A stretch of DNA of 13,135 nt, taken from positions 1 through 13,135 of the forward strand of contig JAKSMA010000038.1 in NCBI GenBank assembly GCA_024400895.1, written 5' to 3'. Both the position numbers and the translations under genes were made by a program. The notes below the pieces were generated by a model. The model did no database searches and was not told where the DNA came from. It saw nothing but the letters and a program-made list of their open reading frames with translations. The stretch comes from Muribaculaceae bacterium (GTDB taxonomy: Bacteria; Bacteroidota; Bacteroidia; Bacteroidales; Muribaculaceae). Positions 1 through 6,983 of the stretch are shown in pieces (within the stretch, counting starts at the first letter, position 1; every line of letters starts with the position of its first letter).

Positions 1-134
1 TCTTACTCCTGAATGACCAACCCAAAATGGTGCATCGTTCAACTTTGCAATGAAACCAACCCTATTGAAGGACTGCAGGTGATTCGAAAGGATGAAGAAA
101 GGACGAAGAATGGATAACTTTTCGGTGTTTTGTA

Positions 135-166
135 TGGTGGAAAATTGGGTGCGAGTGGTGGAAAAT
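135..166. repeat. 11-bp direct repeat in the leader of the methyltransferase gene
   Basis: TGGTGGAAAAT occurs at 135-145 and again at 156-166, exactly 21 bp apart (two helical turns). The pair lies just upstream of, and inside, the spacer of the predicted promoter at 145-177. It could be an operator with two sites on one face of the helix, or a chance duplication. No regulator can be named. The rest of 1-134 holds no gene or terminator that I can support. Confidence 0.4.
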
Positions 167-177
167 CACTAACTTTG
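145..177 (+). promoter_or_regulatory. Predicted Bacteroidota-type promoter for the RNA methyltransferase gene
   Basis: TAACTTTG at 170-177 fits the Bacteroidota -7 consensus TAnnTTTG exactly and is followed by CA, as is common in these promoters. A partial -33 element (TTGG, 145-148; consensus TTTG) lies 21 bp upstream. The transcript would start near 182-186, giving an AT-rich leader of about 20 nt before the ATG at 206. The -7 match is strong and the -33 match is imperfect. Confidence 0.6.
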
Positions 178-205
178 CATATAATTTAAATAACAAAGAA
201 ATACG

Positions 206-1741
206 ATGAGTGAAAATTTTGAAATGGTTGCCAAAACTTTCCAGGGATTGGAAGGTGTGTTGAGCGACGAACTGCAGGCCCTCGGGGCGCAAGAAGTGAC
301 CCAGGGTAAGCGTATGGTATCGTTTGTGGGTAATCTCGAAACGATGTACAAGGCCAATTTCTGCTGTCGCACAGCCCTGCGCATTTTGAAACCAATCTAT
401 AAGTTCCGTTCAACCGACGCCGACGACCTCTACGAGCAGGTCCGCAAGTTTGAGTGGGACACCGTTTTGAGCACCGATAAAACCTTCTCTATCGACACCA
501 CTGTGTATAGCGATGTATTCCGTCATTCTCGCTTTGTGACCTATCGCGTGAAAGACGCCATCGTCGACTATTTCCAGGAAAAAGAAGGCAAGCGACCTTC
601 TATTCGCGTGTCGGCGGCCGACTTTGTGCTCAATGTGCATATTTCTGCCGATGAGGTGACCATTTCACTCGACTCTTCGGGCACGCCGCTCTATAAGCGT
701 GGCTGGCGTGTGGCGCAAACCGAGGCTCCTATCAACGAAGTGCTTGCAGCCGGCATCATCAAACTCAGCGGTTGGGATGGCCAATGCAATTTCGTGGACC
801 CAATGTGTGGGTCGGGCACTTTCTTGATTGAAGCTGCTATGATTGCCGCCAACATCAACCCTGGTGTGTATCGCAAGGATTTCGCCTTCCAAAACTGGAG
901 CGACTACGACGAAGAACTCTTTGATTCTATCTACAACGACGACAGCCAAGAGCGTGAATTCAAGCACAAAATCTATGGCTCCGATATCGCCGTTCAGGCA
1001 ATTGCCATCGCCGAATCCAATATCAAGAGCGCCGGCGTGAGCAAGATGATTGAACTGAAGCAACGTGCTCTCGCCGACTGGGAAGAAGCTCCTGAAAAGG
1101 GTGTGGTGGTTACTAACCCTCCATACGGCGAACGCCTGAAATATCAAGATATCAACGAACTCTATGCCACCATTGGCAAGAAACTCAAATTCGTGTTCAA
1201 GGGCTACGATGCCTGGGTGATTTCCTATGGCGAACTCACCGACCTTATCGGTCTGCGTCCATCGGTCAACTATCCGTTGCTCAATGGCGACTTGGAATGC
1301 GAATTGCGTGAATACAAGATTTTCGACGGCTCTTATAAGGAAATGAAGGCTGAAGGCGGAAGCATCCGCAACGAAGGCTTCCGTGCTGCCGACAAAGACC
1401 GTGGCCAGCGCCGTCCTCGCTTCGAAGAAACATTCAAGAAGCGCGATGGTGAATCGGGCGACGCTCCTCGCAGCCGCCGTCCTCGCCGCGATGATGACCG
1501 TCCTCGCCGCAGTTTTGGTGACCGTCGCGACGGTGATCGCCCTGCTCGCAAATTCGGCCCACGCCGCGATGGTGACCGTCCACGTCGCACCGACGAGGAA
1601 CGCATGGGACGCAACGAGTATTTCCACAGCTCAAAGCACGCTCAATCGGTGGTGCGCCACCAAGAGCCAACTCTTGGCAAGGAAAACGAGCGCCCAATTA
1701 TCCGTGGTCGCCGCAATGGATGGAAGCGCCGCGAAGAATAA
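206..1741 (+). CDS. THUMP-domain class I SAM-dependent RNA methyltransferase (RlmL N-terminal-half type)
   Basis: The 511-residue protein is a predicted cytoplasmic rRNA guanine-N2 methyltransferase related to the m2G2445 half of RlmL. An N-terminal ferredoxin-like/THUMP region (about 1-165) should bind RNA and ends near the family's YKRGWR segment. The Rossmann methyltransferase domain follows, with SAM motif I DPMCGSGT at 198-205 and catalytic motif IV NPPYGER from N304. The second methyltransferase domain (RlmK) of the enterobacterial fusion protein is absent. Residues from about 390 to 511 form a low-complexity tail rich in Arg, Asp and Pro, with repeated RRDGDRP-like units, probably disordered and RNA-binding. 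The ATG at 206 follows a good promoter and gives a normal family N-terminus. The next gene, purD, starts 56 bp downstream. The exact rRNA target is inferred from family only. Confidence 0.88.
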   Translation: MSENFEMVAKTFQGLEGVLSDELQALGAQEVTQGKRMVSFVGNLETMYKANFCCRTALRILKPIYKFRSTDADDLYEQVRKFEWDTVLSTDKTFSIDTTVYSDVFRHSRFVTYRVKDAIVDYFQEKEGKRPSIRVSAADFVLNVHISADEVTISLDSSGTPLYKRGWRVAQTEAPINEVLAAGIIKLSGWDGQCNFVDPMCGSGTFLIEAAMIAANINPGVYRKDFAFQNWSDYDEELFDSIYNDDSQEREFKHKIYGSDIAVQAIAIAESNIKSAGVSKMIELKQRALADWEEAPEKGVVVTNPPYGERLKYQDINELYATIGKKLKFVFKGYDAWVISYGELTDLIGLRPSVNYPLLNGDLECELREYKIFDGSYKEMKAEGGSIRNEGFRAADKDRGQRRPRFEETFKKRDGESGDAPRSRRPRRDDDRPRRSFGDRRDGDRPARKFGPRRDGDRPRRTDEERMGRNEYFHSSKHAQSVVRHQEPTLGKENERPIIRGRRNGWKRREE

Positions 1742-1797
1742 GCCGCTTTCATGAGAGTTTTTTAGCAATTCCATAACCATTATAGATATATCTCTAA

Positions 1798-3078
1798 ATG
1801 AACCAAAAAATCTTGCTGCTGGGCTCAGGTGGTCGCGAATGCGCTATCGCATGGAAATTGAGCCAAAGTGAACTTCTCGACAGTCTGTACATTGCTCCAG
1901 GCAATGCCGGCACTGCACAGTATGGCACCAATGTTGCGCTCTCGCCAATGGATTTCGACGCCGTTGGCAAGTTTGCAGCCGAAAATGGCATCACCATGCT
2001 TGTGGTGGGCAATGAAGACCCGTTGGTGGCTGGCATCACCGACTATTTCAAGGCTTCAGAGGCGCTGAAGAATATCAAAGTGATTGGTCCTTCAAAGGCA
2101 GGTGCTCAGCTCGAAGGCAGCAAGGATTTTGCCAAGGGATTCATGCTTCGTCACGACATCCCCACAGCAGCATATTTAAGCGTTTCGGCCGACAATATTG
2201 AAGAAGGCTACGCTTTCCTTGAAAGTCAGAAGGCTCCTTATGTGCTCAAGGCCGATGGTTTGGCTGCCGGCAAAGGCGTGCTCATCATCGATTCGCTCGA
2301 CGAAGCCAAGGCTGAGTTGAAGCAGATGCTGGGTGGCATGTTTGGTGCATCAAGTGCCACTGTGGTTATCGAGCAATTCCTTTCGGGCATTGAGTGTTCG
2401 GTGTTTGCTCTTACCGATGGCGAGCACTATCAGTTGCTCCCTGTAGCCAAGGACTATAAGCGCATTGGCGAGGGCGACAAGGGCCTGAACACTGGTGGTA
2501 TGGGCTCGGTTTCACCTGTTAGTTTCGCCGATGAGGTATTTATGGAAAAAGTGCGCACCCGCATTGTGGAACCTACTATTGCAGGGCTGAAGGAGGAAAA
2601 TCTTCCTTATACTGGCTTTGTGTTCTTTGGCTTGATTAATGTGGGCGGCGACCCATACGTGATAGAATACAACTGCCGCATGGGCGACCCTGAAACCGAA
2701 GTGGTAATGCCACGCCTCAAGAGCGACCTTGTGGCGCTCCTTGATGCTGCTGCCGATGGCCGCCTCGATGAAACCCCTGTAGAAATCGACAACCGCTACG
2801 CCGTGACCGTGATGATGGTGAGCGGTGGTTATCCAGAAGCCTACGAAAAAGGCAAGGTGATTGAAGGCCTTGATGCTGTGGAAGGTAGCGTTGTGTTCCA
2901 TGCGGGCACAGCTCTTGGCGCTGAAGGACGAATCGTCACTTCTGGTGGTCGTGTGCTGGCTGTTACCAGTTATGGTGCAACCAAAGACGAAGCCCTTGCG
3001 CAGTCGTTTGCCAATATTGCCAACATCAAGTTCGACAAGAGTTATTTCCGTCGCGACATCGGTTTCGACCTCAAATAA
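1798..3078 (+). CDS. purD: Phosphoribosylamine-glycine ligase (GAR synthetase)
   Basis: This cytoplasmic enzyme joins glycine to 5-phosphoribosylamine with ATP, the second step of purine synthesis. At 426 residues it has normal family length. The N-terminal domain begins with a glycine-rich loop, GSGGREC (9-15), and continues with APGNAGT. The ATP-grasp domain shows [12 protein letters not shown] (150-161), NTGGMG (231-236) and [10 protein letters not shown] (290-299), the last carrying the metal-binding Glu and Asn. Two positions are unusual: the loop usually reads GGREHA but has Cys15 instead of His, and the usual GPEDPL reads GNEDPL with Asn72. Otherwise it looks intact. A membrane protein starts 25 bp downstream and pdxB follows, which suggests one operon. 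A 10-bp palindrome, AGATATATCT, sits at 1784-1793 just before the ATG; its role is unknown. Confidence 0.96.
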   Translation: MNQKILLLGSGGRECAIAWKLSQSELLDSLYIAPGNAGTAQYGTNVALSPMDFDAVGKFAAENGITMLVVGNEDPLVAGITDYFKASEALKNIKVIGPSKAGAQLEGSKDFAKGFMLRHDIPTAAYLSVSADNIEEGYAFLESQKAPYVLKADGLAAGKGVLIIDSLDEAKAELKQMLGGMFGASSATVVIEQFLSGIECSVFALTDGEHYQLLPVAKDYKRIGEGDKGLNTGGMGSVSPVSFADEVFMEKVRTRIVEPTIAGLKEENLPYTGFVFFGLINVGGDPYVIEYNCRMGDPETEVVMPRLKSDLVALLDAAADGRLDETPVEIDNRYAVTVMMVSGGYPEAYEKGKVIEGLDAVEGSVVFHAGTALGAEGRIVTSGGRVLAVTSYGATKDEALAQSFANIANIKFDKSYFRRDIGFDLK

Positions 3079-3103
3079 AAATTCGTAACAGCAAAGCACC
3101 GAT

Positions 3104-4099
3104 ATGGCATACAGAGAAGAGCGCATAAACGAATTCTTAAATTCACGGTTCATGATGGTAATCATGGGCATCGTGTATGCTGTTGTGTCATATTTCGCGT
3201 TCACCTCTGGGCTCTTCAATGCTTCGATGGATAGTGGTAACGGCGTGTTTTTCAACGACGCCGACATCGTGTTGAGTCCGCCTCTGGTGTCGTTTGGCGT
3301 GAACACCGCCTGTGTGTTCGCCATTGTAGCGCTCACCATTTTGCTCAATAAAACCTACACCTTCATCCGCGAGGTGACCTACATCTACGGCGCCACTTTC
3401 ATGATTTTGCAGTTGGCTTGCCCGTACGGATGTACGCAATTCAGCACAGGTATCGGTTTGTGTTTGCTCACGCTGGTGGTGCAGTTGCTCATGTTTTCCA
3501 CCTATCAGCGCAAACAGGTGTCGCAGCAGCGAGTGTTCCTCGTGTTTTTCCTTGTGGCGCTCTGTAGCCTCTTTCAATATGCATTCCTGGCGCTGATTGT
3601 GCCATTCTTCATCGGTTTTGCGCAGATGCGCGCCATCAATTTCCGTGGTGTGCTGGCAGCCTTGTTCGGCCTTGCCACACCATTCTGGCTGGCCATCGGA
3701 TTGGGGCTTATCGACCCCACCACAGCCATGCTTCCTACTTTCGGCAGTGCAATGGATGTGCTTCAAGAACAGGAGATTCCTGTGCTGCTCGTGGGTCTGA
3801 TTGTTTTGGCGCTGCTCACCTTTGTGCTCATCGTGATGAATGTGCTCAAGATTATGTCGTATCGCTTGCAGTTGCGTGTATATAACTCATTCTACCTTGT
3901 TCTGGCGTTGTTCTCTATCGTGATGATGGGCATCGACTATCGCAACTTCATTGTGTATTTGCCATTGCTCAACTATTGCTTCGCCATCCAGGTGGCACAG
4001 GCATTTACCATCCACACCAATGCCACACGCCGCTATGTGCTGCTGATACTTGTGCTATTGGCTTGTGCGGCTGCTCATGCAAGTTATTATTTCCTGTAG
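3104..4099 (+). CDS. Polytopic inner-membrane protein of unknown function
   Basis: I do not recognise a characterised family. The 331-residue protein is very hydrophobic, with about 10-11 predicted transmembrane helices, beginning near residues 16-37, 62-81, 89-107 and 112-130 and ending with a helix at the C-terminus. A short charged N-terminus (MAYREERINEFLNSR) precedes the first helix. There is no cleavable signal peptide, nucleotide-binding loop or obvious catalytic motif. Short loops and few charged residues inside helices argue against an ion pump. It lies 25 bp after purD and 7 bp before pdxB, so it is almost certainly translated from their message. Flavobacteria carry small membrane proteins (DUF6427) near purine and pyrimidine salvage genes, which may be a loose parallel, but I cannot confirm homology. 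Transport or membrane-assembly roles are guesses. Confidence 0.75.
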   Translation: MAYREERINEFLNSRFMMVIMGIVYAVVSYFAFTSGLFNASMDSGNGVFFNDADIVLSPPLVSFGVNTACVFAIVALTILLNKTYTFIREVTYIYGATFMILQLACPYGCTQFSTGIGLCLLTLVVQLLMFSTYQRKQVSQQRVFLVFFLVALCSLFQYAFLALIVPFFIGFAQMRAINFRGVLAALFGLATPFWLAIGLGLIDPTTAMLPTFGSAMDVLQEQEIPVLLVGLIVLALLTFVLIVMNVLKIMSYRLQLRVYNSFYLVLALFSIVMMGIDYRNFIVYLPLLNYCFAIQVAQAFTIHTNATRRYVLLILVLLACAAAHASYYFL

Positions 4100-4106
4100 A
4101 AAAAAG

Positions 4107-5111
4107 ATGAAAATCGTAGTAGAAAGTCACATTCCATATATCAATGGATTGCTGGAGCCCTATGCACAGGTGCTCTATCTCGAAACGTCCGACATCACCT
4201 CCGCTACGCTGAAGGATGCCGATGTGTTTATCACACGCACCCGTACGCGCTGCGACGAGGCACTTCTTGCCGATAGCCGCGTGCGCTTTATCGGCACTGC
4301 CACCATCGGCACCGACCACATCGACCTTGACTACTGCCGAGGTGCGGGCATCAAGGTGGTGAACGCCCCTGGGTGCAATGCTCCCGCGGTGGCGCAATGG
4401 GTGCTCAGCACCGTGGCGCACTGGATGGAAAAAGAGGGAATTGCTTCGCCCGAAGGCATTGTGCTTGGCGTGGTAGGCGTGGGCCATGTGGGAAGTATTG
4501 TGGCTCGCTGGGCAAAGCAATTAGGCTTCGATGTGCTGCTTTGCGACCCACCACGCGCCGAAAAAGAAGGTGCCGAAGGATTTTCTACGCTTGACGAGGT
4601 GAAGGCAAAGAGCCATATCATCACCTTCCACACTCCGCTCTATCGCGAAGGGTCGCTCGCCACCTATCACCTCTGCGACGAGGCGTTTTTAGCCGAAGCG
4701 CCGAATTTGCGTTTGTTGATGAATGCCGCCCGCGGACCTATTTGCGACAACGCCGCTTTGGCTGCTTGGCATGGCGATGTGGCTATCGACTGCTGGGAGC
4801 ACGAGCCTGAAATCAACAGAGAACTCCTTGCCAAGGCATTTGTGGCCACCCCCCACATCGCAGGCTATTCGGCCGACGGCAAGCGCCGAGGCACAGCCAT
4901 GGTGGTAGAGGCACTGAATGCCGAATATGGCTGGGAGGCAAAGCCGCTCGAAGCCGAGGCACCTTATGGAGGCGTGGCGAAAGTGTCGCTACAGCAAATT
5001 GCCGGCAGCTATAATCCGCTTGCCGACACCGAAATGCTCAAGTCCAACCCCGAAGCCTCCAATTTTGAGCACCTTCGCAATCACTATCGCCTCCGCCCCG
5101 AAGTTCTGTAA
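4107..5111 (+). CDS. pdxB: 4-phosphoerythronate dehydrogenase
   Basis: This cytoplasmic NAD-dependent 2-hydroxyacid dehydrogenase oxidises 4-phosphoerythronate, the second step of the DXP-dependent route to pyridoxal 5'-phosphate. Diagnostic segments are GTATIGTDHID, APGCNAPAVAQWV, the dinucleotide loop GVGHVG, CDPPRA and FHTPL. The catalytic triad is Arg209 (NAARG), Glu233 (WEHEPE) and His250 (TPHIAGYS), with the same Glu-His spacing of 17 as in the Escherichia coli enzyme. The PdxB-specific C-terminal dimerisation region is present (FEHLRNHYRLRPEV). The 334-residue protein ends there, lacking the roughly 30-residue extension of the 378-residue E. coli protein. The ATG at 4107 is chosen because MKIVVESHIPY aligns with the family N-terminus; an in-frame ATG at 4050 would overlap the upstream gene and add 19 unrelated residues. 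Only 7 bp separate it from the membrane-protein gene. Confidence 0.93.
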   Translation: MKIVVESHIPYINGLLEPYAQVLYLETSDITSATLKDADVFITRTRTRCDEALLADSRVRFIGTATIGTDHIDLDYCRGAGIKVVNAPGCNAPAVAQWVLSTVAHWMEKEGIASPEGIVLGVVGVGHVGSIVARWAKQLGFDVLLCDPPRAEKEGAEGFSTLDEVKAKSHIITFHTPLYREGSLATYHLCDEAFLAEAPNLRLLMNAARGPICDNAALAAWHGDVAIDCWEHEPEINRELLAKAFVATPHIAGYSADGKRRGTAMVVEALNAEYGWEAKPLEAEAPYGGVAKVSLQQIAGSYNPLADTEMLKSNPEASNFEHLRNHYRLRPEVL

Positions 5112-5133
5112 TCCCATTTTCTGTTAGGCTCTT

Positions 5134-5160
5134 CAAATTTTGCGATTGAGCTAAAATTTG
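5134..5160. promoter_or_regulatory. Perfect 8-bp inverted repeat overlapping the -33 box of the regulator gene
   Basis: CAAATTTT (5134-5141) and AAAATTTG (5153-5160) are exact reverse complements separated by 11 bp, with arm centres 19 bp apart. The right arm contains the TTTG -33 element of the predicted promoter. This arrangement suits a dimeric protein bound on one helix face, either blocking the -33 box or contacting sigma, for example autoregulation by the downstream regulator. An all-AT stem of 8 bp is too weak to be a convincing terminator for pdxB, though the position after pdxB would permit it. The function is inferred. Confidence 0.45.
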
Positions 5161-5188
5161 CGTAATTCACATCATTTTCTTACTTTTG
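5157..5188 (+). promoter_or_regulatory. Canonical Bacteroidota promoter for the DUF6377 regulator
   Basis: TTTG at 5157-5160 and TACTTTTG at 5181-5188 match both halves of the Bacteroidota consensus (TTTG and TAnnTTTG) exactly, with the favoured 20-bp spacer. Transcription would start near 5193-5197. This leaves a short leader before the GTG at 5209 and excludes a TTG at 5158 as start codon, because that codon lies inside the -33 box. Confidence 0.75.
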
Positions 5189-5208
5189 GGCAAACAAAAG
5201 AATCGTTT

Positions 5209-6828
5209 GTGAAGAAATTTTCTCAAATAGTCGCTATGGTTTTTCTGTTGTGTTGTTCTGTTGCACAGGCAAAAGAGCACTACAACACCGACTCGCTATT
5301 GCGTGTACTTGACGCCACGCTTGACAGTTCCACCATCTACGACAATGCCCTTCGCAGCAGAATCTACCCCCATCGCGTGGCTTATGAAAATGCATCGTCC
5401 GTCGATGCGCGAATGAGAGAGGCTGAGTGGTTGTTCTCTGTATATCGTCGTTTCCGTGTAGATTCTGCTATGTATTACGCGCGTGAGCGTGTGAAGATGG
5501 CGGGGTTGTGTTCTTCTCCCGATTCTATGCTGGTGGCAAAAATCAATGAAGCCGATGCGCTGAAGCGTTATGGCCGCTTCAATGATGCGCTCGATATTCT
5601 GAAAGCATTGCCTCGTAACCAGTATATCCGCGACAGTAAATATTTCTACAATGTGTATCATTCAATCCTCAATTCAATGTTGAAAAACACCTATGGGGAG
5701 GCGGAATACTCACAGATGAAAGCGGTGCAGAAAATGTATCGCGACACCTTGTTTATGATGAATCTGGAGGATTTGTCGGTGTATTGTACCAACAAAGCCG
5801 AAATGCTGAAGACTGAAGGAAAATTCGGGGAGGCACTTAAATTACTACTTGATGAAAAGCGGAAGCATTATGCAGAAGTGGCTGGCGACGCCATTTTCTG
5901 GGCGGTTCTGGCCGACACGTATAAGCAACTCGGCGATATCGAAGGGGCGAAATACTGTTATGCCATGTCGGCCATCGTCGATAAGCATAATAGTAACAAA
6001 ACCTACACCTCGCTCCAGAATTTGGCTGGTCTGCTCTTTAGCGAGGGCGACACCGATAGGGCATACCGCTACATCACCCACTCAATGAACGATGTGAAAG
6101 AGGCCAACGCATTGAGCCGTTTGTCGCTCGTGGGTGAATATTTGCCCATTATCACCACGGCCTACGAAAAAAAGCAGCACAGCAAGGCGGTGAGGCGTAT
6201 GCTTGTCATTGCCATTTCTGTGATTGTGGCCTTGGTGCTGGCTCTACTCTTGTTTTTGCTGTCTCGCCGCACCAAGAAATTGGCCAATGTTCAGGAAAAG
6301 CTTGCTGAAAGTAATGCACAGCTCCAGCAACTCAACCACACGCTCAATGCTATGAACGATGCGCTGAAGGAGAGCAACATCATTAAGGAGGTGTATATTG
6401 GCCAACTGTTCAACTTGTGCTCAAGTTATATCGGTCAAATTGAGAATTATCGCGTGGGCCTTATCACTAAACTAAAAAGCGGCAAGGTGAAAGATTTGGA
6501 GAAAGTGCTGAGTCAACCCATAGCTGGAGCCCAACTCAAGTCGCTATTCAAGAATTTCGACAAGGTGTTTCTTGAAATTTTTCCTAATTTCGTGGCCGAT
6601 TTCAACGCACTTCTTTTGCCTGGTGAAAAAATTGTGCCAAAGCCCGGCGAGCTCCTGTCGCCCGAGCTCCGAATCTATGCCCTCGTGAGGTTGGGCATCA
6701 ACGACAGTACCAAGATTGCCGACTTCTTGCACTACTCTGTACAGACCGTTTACAATTACCGCCAGCGCACGCGCAACAAGGCAAATATGACCCGAGAAGA
6801 GCTGCTTCAGCGCATTCAAATGCTCTAA
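5209..6828 (+). CDS. DUF6377-type transmembrane one-component regulator (periplasmic TPR sensor, cytoplasmic HTH)
   Basis: The 539-residue protein (numbered from the GTG) is probably an inner-membrane transcriptional activator for the adjacent susC operon. A signal peptide (KKFSQIVAMVFLLCCSVAQA, cleavage near residue 21) precedes about 310 periplasmic residues with TPR-like helical pairs such as KRYGRFNDALDIL, TEGKFGEALKLL, KQLGDIEGAKYCY and SEGDTDRAYRYI. One transmembrane helix lies at about 332-353, followed by Arg-Arg-Thr-Lys-Lys and a coiled coil (about 357-395). The C-terminus (about 484-525) carries a helix-turn-helix resembling LuxR/FixJ types, with SPELRIYALVRLG, TKIADFLHYS and QTVYNYRQRTRNK. 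No kinase or receiver domain is present, unlike hybrid two-component regulators of glycan loci. The overall plan matches DUF6377 proteins of Bacteroides and Prevotella, which to my knowledge lack a defined mechanism. GTG at 5209 is preferred from the promoter position and signal peptide; ATG at 5236 is an alternative. Target genes and ligand are inferred. Confidence 0.85.
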   Translation: MKKFSQIVAMVFLLCCSVAQAKEHYNTDSLLRVLDATLDSSTIYDNALRSRIYPHRVAYENASSVDARMREAEWLFSVYRRFRVDSAMYYARERVKMAGLCSSPDSMLVAKINEADALKRYGRFNDALDILKALPRNQYIRDSKYFYNVYHSILNSMLKNTYGEAEYSQMKAVQKMYRDTLFMMNLEDLSVYCTNKAEMLKTEGKFGEALKLLLDEKRKHYAEVAGDAIFWAVLADTYKQLGDIEGAKYCYAMSAIVDKHNSNKTYTSLQNLAGLLFSEGDTDRAYRYITHSMNDVKEANALSRLSLVGEYLPIITTAYEKKQHSKAVRRMLVIAISVIVALVLALLLFLLSRRTKKLANVQEKLAESNAQLQQLNHTLNAMNDALKESNIIKEVYIGQLFNLCSSYIGQIENYRVGLITKLKSGKVKDLEKVLSQPIAGAQLKSLFKNFDKVFLEIFPNFVADFNALLLPGEKIVPKPGELLSPELRIYALVRLGINDSTKIADFLHYSVQTVYNYRQRTRNKANMTREELLQRIQML

Positions 6829-6831
6829 TTC

Positions 6832-6919
6832 CTTACTTTTTGACTTACTTTTTTCTGCGTGATATAAAATGCTAATCATTTGCATGTTAGATGTTTAGTG
6901 TTTTCTATTACTTACTTTT
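6832..6919 (+). repeat. Three CTTACTTTT direct repeats upstream of susC
   Basis: CTTACTTTT occurs at 6832-6840, 6844-6852 and 6911-6919. The first two are a tandem pair 12 bp apart, starting 3 bp after the regulator's stop codon. A fourth copy at 5179-5187 overlaps the -7 box of the regulator's own promoter. These may be binding sites for the regulator, or T-rich sequence resembling -7 boxes. No hairpin accompanies the T-runs, so I do not read them as a terminator. Confidence 0.4.
6869..6885. promoter_or_regulatory. 17-bp near-perfect palindrome, candidate operator for the susC operon
   Basis: ATGCTAAT (6869-6876) and ATTTGCAT (6878-6885) flank a central C. Their arms match as inverted repeats at 7 of 8 positions. 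The site lies about 80-95 bp upstream of the predicted susC transcription start, a usual place for an activator. Dimeric LuxR-type helix-turn-helix proteins bind palindromes of this size, so the adjacent regulator is the natural candidate. It has no T-tract and is AT-rich, so it is unlikely to be a terminator. Confidence 0.45.
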
Positions 6920-6955
6920 ATTATTTAATACCTACCAAAGAAGTGTTTTTGTTTA

Positions 6956-6963
6956 TAATTTTG
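6956..6963 (+). promoter_or_regulatory. Predicted -7 box of the susC operon promoter, without a -33 match
   Basis: TAATTTTG matches the Bacteroidota -7 consensus TAnnTTTG exactly. No TTTG-like element is found 19-22 bp upstream, where the sequence reads around CCTACC. A good -7 box with a missing -33 box suggests an activator-dependent promoter. The expected transcript begins near 6968-6972, giving a leader of about 65-70 nt before the susC ATG at 7038. Confidence 0.55.
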
Positions 6964-6983
6964 TGATGCTAAGATTATTGATT

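Noticed and set aside
40..47. CAACTTTG, a possible second -7 box upstream of the methyltransferase gene.
   Set aside because: It departs from TAnnTTTG at the first base, has no -33 partner and is much farther from the gene than the exact match at 170-177.
13..117. A 34-codon open frame on the + strand (MTNPKWCIVQLC...) with a stop just before its ATG; the antisense frame is also open to the left edge.
   Set aside because: Too short, no promoter or homologue recognised, and the antisense frame lacks an ATG. It may be decayed or chance coding.
1442..1590. The repeated CGCGATGGTGACCGT units as a CRISPR or intergenic repeat array.
   Set aside because: They are in frame, encode the Arg/Asp-rich protein tail, are irregularly spaced and have no spacers.
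665..1627. A 320-codon open frame on the - strand opposite the methyltransferase gene, and similar long antisense frames opposite susC, susD and the phosphatase.
   Set aside because: They are products of codon bias in the + strand genes and show no domain, motif or promoter.
1718..1765. Possible terminator between the methyltransferase gene and purD (short GCG-rich pairing followed by a T-run at 1758-1763).
   Set aside because: The stem is only about 5 bp with a large loop and overlaps the stop codon; not convincing.
4050..4106. Upstream ATG extending pdxB by 19 residues.
   Set aside because: It overlaps the membrane-protein gene and the added residues do not fit the family N-terminus.
6829..6855. 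T-runs after the regulator stop as an intrinsic terminator.
   Set aside because: No hairpin precedes the T-runs; they are better described as repeated CTTACTTTT units.
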